Positions 9,001-10,174 of a stretch of 10,174 bases of DNA are shown here, piece by piece. Below the pieces are notes generated by a model. It was not told the origin of the DNA. It worked only from the letters and a program-made list of their open reading frames with translations, and ran no database searches. The DNA is from Cyanobacteriota bacterium (GTDB taxonomy: Bacteria; Cyanobacteriota; Cyanobacteriia; Phormidesmidales; Phormidesmidaceae), in the NCBI GenBank assembly GCA_027483425.1, contig JAIXUR010000176.1:1-10174 (forward strand), in the 5' to 3' direction. The first letter of the stretch is position 1; each line of letters begins with the position of its first letter. The translations under genes were made by a program, and so were the position numbers.

Positions 9001-9941
9001 TCCTCAGGTCGAGAGAACTGGAAGGCCCCAGCTACGTCGTAGGCCAGGGAATCTTGCTGCGCTTGGGTAGCAAAGCCCTGGGCATCGTACCCGGTAGAGC
9101 CATCGTCGCTGGCGAGGTCGGGGCGGTAGTAGTCCAATTCCACCCAGTTGCCAGCCTGGCTGTTGCCGGTGCCGTTAAAGCCAGTCGGGTCGGGAGCGGT
9201 ATCCTCATCGTCAGGGGAATCTACGCCGCTATCGGGTGCCCAGGCGTAGAGCTTGCCCTGGGCCAGGCCGTTGCGATCGAGGAAGCTGCCGTCGCCAGCC
9301 GCATTTTTCTCGCCCACGTAGAGCAGCAGGGGGGCCGCTTCGCGATCGTCGCCGATCAGCAGGGCCACTTTGTCGGTGGTACCCGTGTCGAGCTCCGTCA
9401 CGTTTTCCCAAGCAGCGCGGCCCATCCAGGGCACCGCCCAGAGTTCGCCGGTAGCGACATCTAGGGCAAATTCGGTACCGCCGTTGGTTTCTTCGCCGGT
9501 AAAAAAGATGGTGTCGGCTAGACCATGGCCATCACCAAACTGGTTGGCTTCAACTAGCTGGGCTGAGCAAAAGCGATTGAGGCCACCAAATTCTAGGTCC
9601 GTGACCTCGTCTACGATCTCGCCAGCGCGGTTGTAGATCGTGTCATAGGCCGGCCCGGCGTCTATCACCGTGCGGGTGGTTTTATCAATATCAAAGTAGC
9701 TGACCCGAGCCCCAACCAGTTCTACGCCGCTCTCCAACTGGTAGGCGTAGCCAGCGGTGTTACTCAACTCGTGGTTGACAAATAGCCGAACCGTGTTGTC
9801 ATCGATCGCGATCGCACCCATCCCATCGGGAATGCCGGGGGCAATGTATTCGTTAATGTCGTCGCCAATGGTGACCAGCGGATCAACCGTGTAGCCATTT
9901 AACCCGCTCACCTGGGCGGGCTGCGTTGTATCAAAAGCCAT
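3042..9941 (-). CDS. Giant multi-enzyme phosphatase: PhoX-like x2, phytase-like, GDPD x2, DUF4114-like
   Basis: An uninterrupted frame of about 2,300 residues ends at TAA (3044-3042). Residue numbers start at ATG 9941, which gives 2,299 residues. A TTG at 9950 would add MKP, but AGGAG is only 3 nt from it against 12 nt from the ATG; an in-frame TAG at 9959-9957 excludes anything longer. Domains in order: PhoX-like copy 1 (about 1-512; NHE at 56-58, Cys125, EETNGG, RPED), phytase-like part 1 (532-687), GDPD1 (694-1044), GDPD2 (1074-1437), phytase-like part 2 (1442-1632), PhoX-like copy 2 (1650-2157) and a DUF4114-like end (2163-2299). There is no signal peptide or membrane segment, and only two cysteines. 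It most likely works outside the cell, releasing phosphate from mono- and diesters; GDPD would give glycerol-3-phosphate, a substrate for the monoesterase modules. Domain identities are strong; joint action and the secretion route are inferred. Confidence 0.9.
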   Translation of the reverse strand: MAFDTTQPAQVSGLNGYTVDPLVTIGDDINEYIAPGIPDGMGAIAIDDNTVRLFVNHELSNTAGYAYQLESGVELVGARVSYFDIDKTTRTVIDAGPAYDTIYNRAGEIVDEVTDLEFGGLNRFCSAQLVEANQFGDGHGLADTIFFTGEETNGGTEFALDVATGELWAVPWMGRAAWENVTELDTGTTDKVALLIGDDREAAPLLLYVGEKNAAGDGSFLDRNGLAQGKLYAWAPDSGVDSPDDEDTAPDPTGFNGTGNSQAGNWVELDYYRPDLASDDGSTGYDAQGFATQAQQDSLAYDVAGAFQFSRPEDVATNPEDGTQAVLASTGRGARFPEDNWGTTYKIDVDFDESGDPLTAKLDILYAGDDAGNGQFEGPDFGLRSPDNLDWSDDGFIYIQEDRSTEIDPFGGASGEEASIWKLDPNSGDLTRIAQVNRTTGVPDGQTDTAIGDIGNWESSGIIDVSTLFGEDPGELFLFNTQAHSLRDGIIDEAGLVQGGQISFLSDPAEITGFASLPADTFAEGPDAGADDGTGVPVTGNGRTGPFDGQPIQGFSGVQFAPGGDGSTFWFLSDNGFGAKGNSADYLLRIYQADPSFVGAEAGDGSVEIQGFVQLSDPNSLVPFDIVNEGTPERLLTGADFDIESFVIDGNGEIWIGDEFGPYLLHFDANGVLLDAPIATPNLNTLNTLNGQDPLVIGHRGASGELPEHTLEAYSLAIARGADFIEPDLVSTKDGVLIARHEPILGGTTDVGSRPEFADRKRSGVIDGVLYEDEFFASDFTLAEIKTLRAIMPQGYRTDVFDGVFQIPTLEEIINLVKQVEADTGKTIGIYPETKHPTYHDDLGLSLEEPLLATLESTGFTDPSRVFIQSFEVSNLKELNTKTDIPLVQLLDAYDVALDGSLIYQDEYARPYDFAVNGDTRTYGDLQTAEGLAEIATYADGIGPWKRMIVSVAGVDADGDGVADDVNGDGAVNDADKTTTAPSTLIPDAHDAGLFVHAYTFRNEGRFLAADYQGNPNKEYEQFISLGVDGYFTDFPGTGDLVRDQITSDTVNSPQNPEVLATTEFDTLTGKAPIVIGHRGASGLRPEHTLAAYKLAIAQGADFIEPDLVVTKDGVLIARHEPMLAVVALNPDGTIQRDASGNPVLNTTDTSTDVYLRPEFADRLTVKNLDGRQVGGWFAEDFTLAEVKQLNAIERIPAIRGTEFNNDGLKVPTLAEVIDLVQAVEAETGRKIGIYPETKHPTFFEQQGYNTSEILVETLVAEGFTDPSRVFIQSFEVSNLKELNDTIMPAAGIDIPLVQLFGSGGQPYDFVVAGDARTYTDLSTPTGLAEIAEYAAGIGPNKQRIVPLSTVDADGNGQPDDLNGDGVISDGDRVTGTPTTLIQDAHDAGLLVHLYTLRNDSFFLPNSYEGDPLNEYKQFIELGVDGFFSDFPGTGFTARSTFIEEPAVANLNRSQGFEGMAFSPDRTTLYPMLEGTVVGDPAGSLRIYEFDVASAAYEGLVGLYQLESTRHAIGEITPINANEFLVIERDGGQGETAEFKKIFKVDFSDVDSQGFVGKEEVVDLLNLKDPNDLNGDGETTFDFPFVTIESVLVLDADTILVANDNNYPFSVGRGPDIDNNEIIQIQLDKPLNLDARLGVAGLDRYGVAGSEFDTVEPPQLVGLNGYTVDPVFTIGETYGGYTPVGIPDGMGAFALDGDTVRVLVNHELSNTAGYAYTLANGTELTGARVSYFDISKDSLAVEDAGLAYDTIVNRAGEVVDEVTDLEYEGINRLCSATYIEANQFGEGKGLADGLFFTGEETNGGTEFVLDPETKTLYAVPWMGRAAWENVTELNTGTTDKVALLIGDDRETAPLLLYVGDKDASTGAGLLERNGLANGKLYVWAADSGELTPEEYNGTGESRSGTWVEINFYDPTQAGTAVVDEEGNIDHDALGYDADGFATQAQQDALAEAVNAFQFSRPEDVATNPEDGTQAVLASTGRGSIFPSDNWGTTYQIDVDFSESGDPLTAQLDILYAGDDAGKGQFEGPDFGLRSPDNLDWADDGYIYIQEDRSTEVDPFGGVSGEEASIWKLDPESGELTRIAQVDRTAVPLGQTDTDPEDLGDWESSGILDVSTLFDRDPGSLFLFDVQAHSLRGGVIDAEGLVQGGQLAFLLKDEPVSELVDLTGFDGDVTVNVTVDREAAFDNILRFYETDAQGRVGGLLPGEAGYEAAAAANLLEAELYVGNNASADVDLTLTGGTYYAPALLINGSVAHLATIEDAALGNVRVQREGNIWRFEDLTDNDFNDLVLTLNSAEAVA
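3045..3455 (-). other. DUF4114-like C-terminal domain
   Basis: The last ~137 residues have LRFYETDAQGRVGGLLPGE, YAPALLING and the end motif WRFEDLTDNDFNDLVLTL. This fits the DUF4114 family, which often ends large exported cyanobacterial and marine proteins with an acidic Phe-Glu-Asp...Asp-Phe-Asn-Asp pattern. It may bind calcium, anchor the protein or mark it for secretion; the role is inferred. Confidence 0.65.
3471..4994 (-). repeat. PhoX-like (DUF839) domain, copy 2
   Basis: Residues about 1650-2157 repeat copy 1 at a fixed offset of 1,649: LVNHELSN (Glu1707), RLCSA (Cys1774), FFTGEETNGG, PWMGRAAWENV, FSRPEDVATNPEDG (Glu1962) and YIQEDRS (Glu2050). All the motif residues listed for copy 1 are conserved. 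It starts FDTVEPPQLVGLNGYTVDP, which parallels the N-terminus of the whole protein. Confidence 0.82.
5046..5618 (-). other. Phytase-like (esterase-like) domain, second part
   Basis: Residues 1442-1632 resume the phytase-like family: NRSQGFEGMAFSPDRTTLYP, MLEG, LRIYEFDV, IGEITPINANEFLVIERDGG, KIFKVDF and a final VLDADTILVANDNNYPFSVG. The strands complement the first part at 7881-8348, so the two stretches probably fold together as one domain. Confidence 0.75.
5823..5830. repeat. HIP1 octamer GCGATCGC
   Basis: This is a perfect copy of the cyanobacterial highly iterated palindrome, inside the acidic loop of GDPD copy 2. Confidence 0.8.
6649..6656. repeat. HIP1 octamer GCGATCGC
   Basis: This perfect copy, extended to GGCGATCGCC, lies in GDPD copy 2 where the frame encodes LAIAQGAD. 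Confidence 0.8.
6810..7862 (-). repeat. Glycerophosphodiester phosphodiesterase (GDPD) domain, copy 1
   Basis: The GlpQ-type signatures are intact at residues 694-1044: VIGHRGASG (His699, Arg700), PEHTLEAY, FIEPDLVSTKDG (Glu726, Asp728), ARHEP (His741, Glu742), IYPETKHP (Glu833, Lys835) and a final GVDGYFTDFPG. An acidic DADGDG...NGDG loop lies within the barrel at about residues 956-978. The expected reaction is hydrolysis of glycerophosphodiesters to glycerol-3-phosphate plus alcohol, usually calcium dependent. Confidence 0.88.
7786..7793. repeat. HIP1 octamer GCGATCGC
   Basis: This perfect copy lies in GDPD copy 1 at the position homologous to the 6649 site (LAIARGAD). Confidence 0.8.
7881..8348 (-). 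other. Phytase-like (esterase-like) domain, first part
   Basis: Residues 532-687 show GFSGVQFAP, TFWFLSDNGFG and IWIGDEFGPYLLHFDANG, the signature of the 'esterase-like activity of phytase' family (PF13449). The domain stops after APIATP, just where the family would normally go on to a GFEGxAFSPD strand. That continuation appears only after the two GDPD domains, at 5046-5618. Confidence 0.75.
8406..9941 (-). repeat. PhoX-like (DUF839) domain, copy 1
   Basis: PhoX enzymes are secreted phosphatases that use iron and calcium. The signatures here are LFVNHELSN (Glu58), RFCSA (Cys125), FFTGEETNGG (Glu150-Glu151), PWMGRAAWENV, FSRPEDVATNPEDG (Glu313) and YIQEDRS (Glu401), spread over the first 512 residues. 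Copy 2 keeps all of them at a constant offset of 1,649 residues. Compared with classical PhoX, as I recall it, the TCEE-like stretch reads TGEE here. Confidence 0.82.
9808..9815. repeat. HIP1 octamer GCGATCGC
   Basis: This perfect copy lies in PhoX-like copy 1, next to an overlapping CGATCGCG. Confidence 0.8.
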
Positions 9942-9953
9942 GGGTTTCAAGTT

Positions 9954-9958
9954 CTCCT
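9954..9958 (-). promoter_or_regulatory. Ribosome binding site of the multi-phosphatase gene
   Basis: AGGAG on the minus strand lies 12 nt before the ATG at 9941 and only 3 nt before the TTG at 9950. Neither spacing is ideal, but the TTG is too close, so the ATG (MAFDTTQP) is preferred. Confidence 0.55.
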
Positions 9959-10078
9959 AGGGAATTGCCTCAACACTCGTAAACAAACGGGCCAAACAAA
10001 TGGGCACAAAACCTTACGGCAAAGCCTTTGGCTAAGTAGACAAACCAAATCCATGGTGAAACGCGGGGTTTTGCGCTC

Positions 10079-10158
10079 ACCCTAAATTCCTCTCCCAGAC
10101 GGGAAAGGAACTTTTAATTTGGTTCTCTTCTCTCTTTTGGGAGAAAGGATTGGCAAAT
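10079..10158. repeat. Degenerate dispersed two-hairpin repeat
   Basis: The stretch begins ccctaaattcctctccc and carries two imperfect hairpins: 10087-10110 (ttcctctccc / gggaaaggaa, one G-T mismatch) and about 10124-10149 (tctcttctctc, ttttg, ggagaaagga). The order and wording match, from memory, a dispersed element of filamentous cyanobacteria that reads CCCTAAAT, CTCTCCC, GGGAGAGG, then CTTCTCCC and GGGAGAAGG. This copy looks decayed. Confidence 0.5.
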
Positions 10159-10174
10159 ATAAAGAAATTCAGGC

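Larger units (their letters stand above)
9942..10174. other. Upstream region of the multi-phosphatase gene, no gene seen
   Basis: This 233-base margin holds no convincing coding frame and no clear -35/-10 pair. On the minus strand TTTGT starts three times, at 10010, 10000 and 9987, just before the gene. The short palindrome AGCCTTTGGCT lies at 10023-10033. The outer part is a two-hairpin repeat element. Confidence 0.5.

Noticed and set aside
3042..9941. The long frame as an assembly artefact that joins or duplicates separate genes
   Set aside because: The repeated domains differ by many silent and some coding changes, there is no stop or frameshift in 6.9 kb, and each split domain resumes at the correct element.
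9942..9950. TTG at 9950 as the start of the multi-phosphatase gene
   Set aside because: It lies only 3 nt after AGGAG and adds just three residues. The ATG at 9941 is a better initiator, and its product starts like the parallel N-terminus of PhoX-like copy 2.
1..10174. CRISPR array, insertion sequence, tRNA or rRNA
   Set aside because: No short regularly spaced repeats, transposase motifs, terminal inverted repeats around a frame, or RNA gene signatures were seen.

Overview
The window looks like a piece of a cyanobacterial chromosome, probably from a filamentous Leptolyngbya/Nodosilinea/Phormidium-type lineage. The evidence is at least four perfect copies of the HIP1 octamer GCGATCGC, a degenerate two-hairpin element near the right edge resembling a dispersed repeat I associate with filamentous cyanobacteria, and large signal-peptide-less phosphatases ending in a DUF4114-like domain. 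No rRNA, tRNA, CRISPR array or transposase is visible.

The layout is simple. Two very large genes lie head to tail on the minus strand, and both encode phosphorus-scavenging hydrolases. The right-hand gene (3042-9941) encodes a ~2,300-residue multi-enzyme protein. In order it carries PhoX-like phosphatase copy 1, the first part of a phytase-like (esterase-like) domain, two tandem GlpQ-type glycerophosphodiester phosphodiesterase (GDPD) domains, the second part of the phytase-like domain, PhoX-like copy 2, and a DUF4114-like C-terminus. The left-hand gene (1-2545, open at the left edge) encodes two tandem PhoA-superfamily alkaline phosphatase domains 450 residues apart. Their catalytic serine is kept, but the usual zinc-binding histidines are replaced.

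Between the genes, 2546-3041 holds an 18-bp perfect hairpin just after the multi-enzyme gene and a candidate regulated promoter (repeated GWCTTARGTCT boxes next to a TATAGAT -10) for the alkaline phosphatase. The right margin (9942-10174) holds the upstream region of the multi-enzyme gene and the repeat element.

Functionally (inference), the two products form an extracellular organic-phosphate utilisation set. GDPD domains would release glycerol-3-phosphate from phosphodiesters, and PhoX-like, phytase-like and PhoA-like modules would release inorganic phosphate from monoesters. Neither protein has a Sec signal peptide. Both are acidic and almost free of cysteine, which fits export by a type I or other non-classical route. 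The most unusual points are the nested domain architecture and the histidine-replaced metal site of the alkaline phosphatase.
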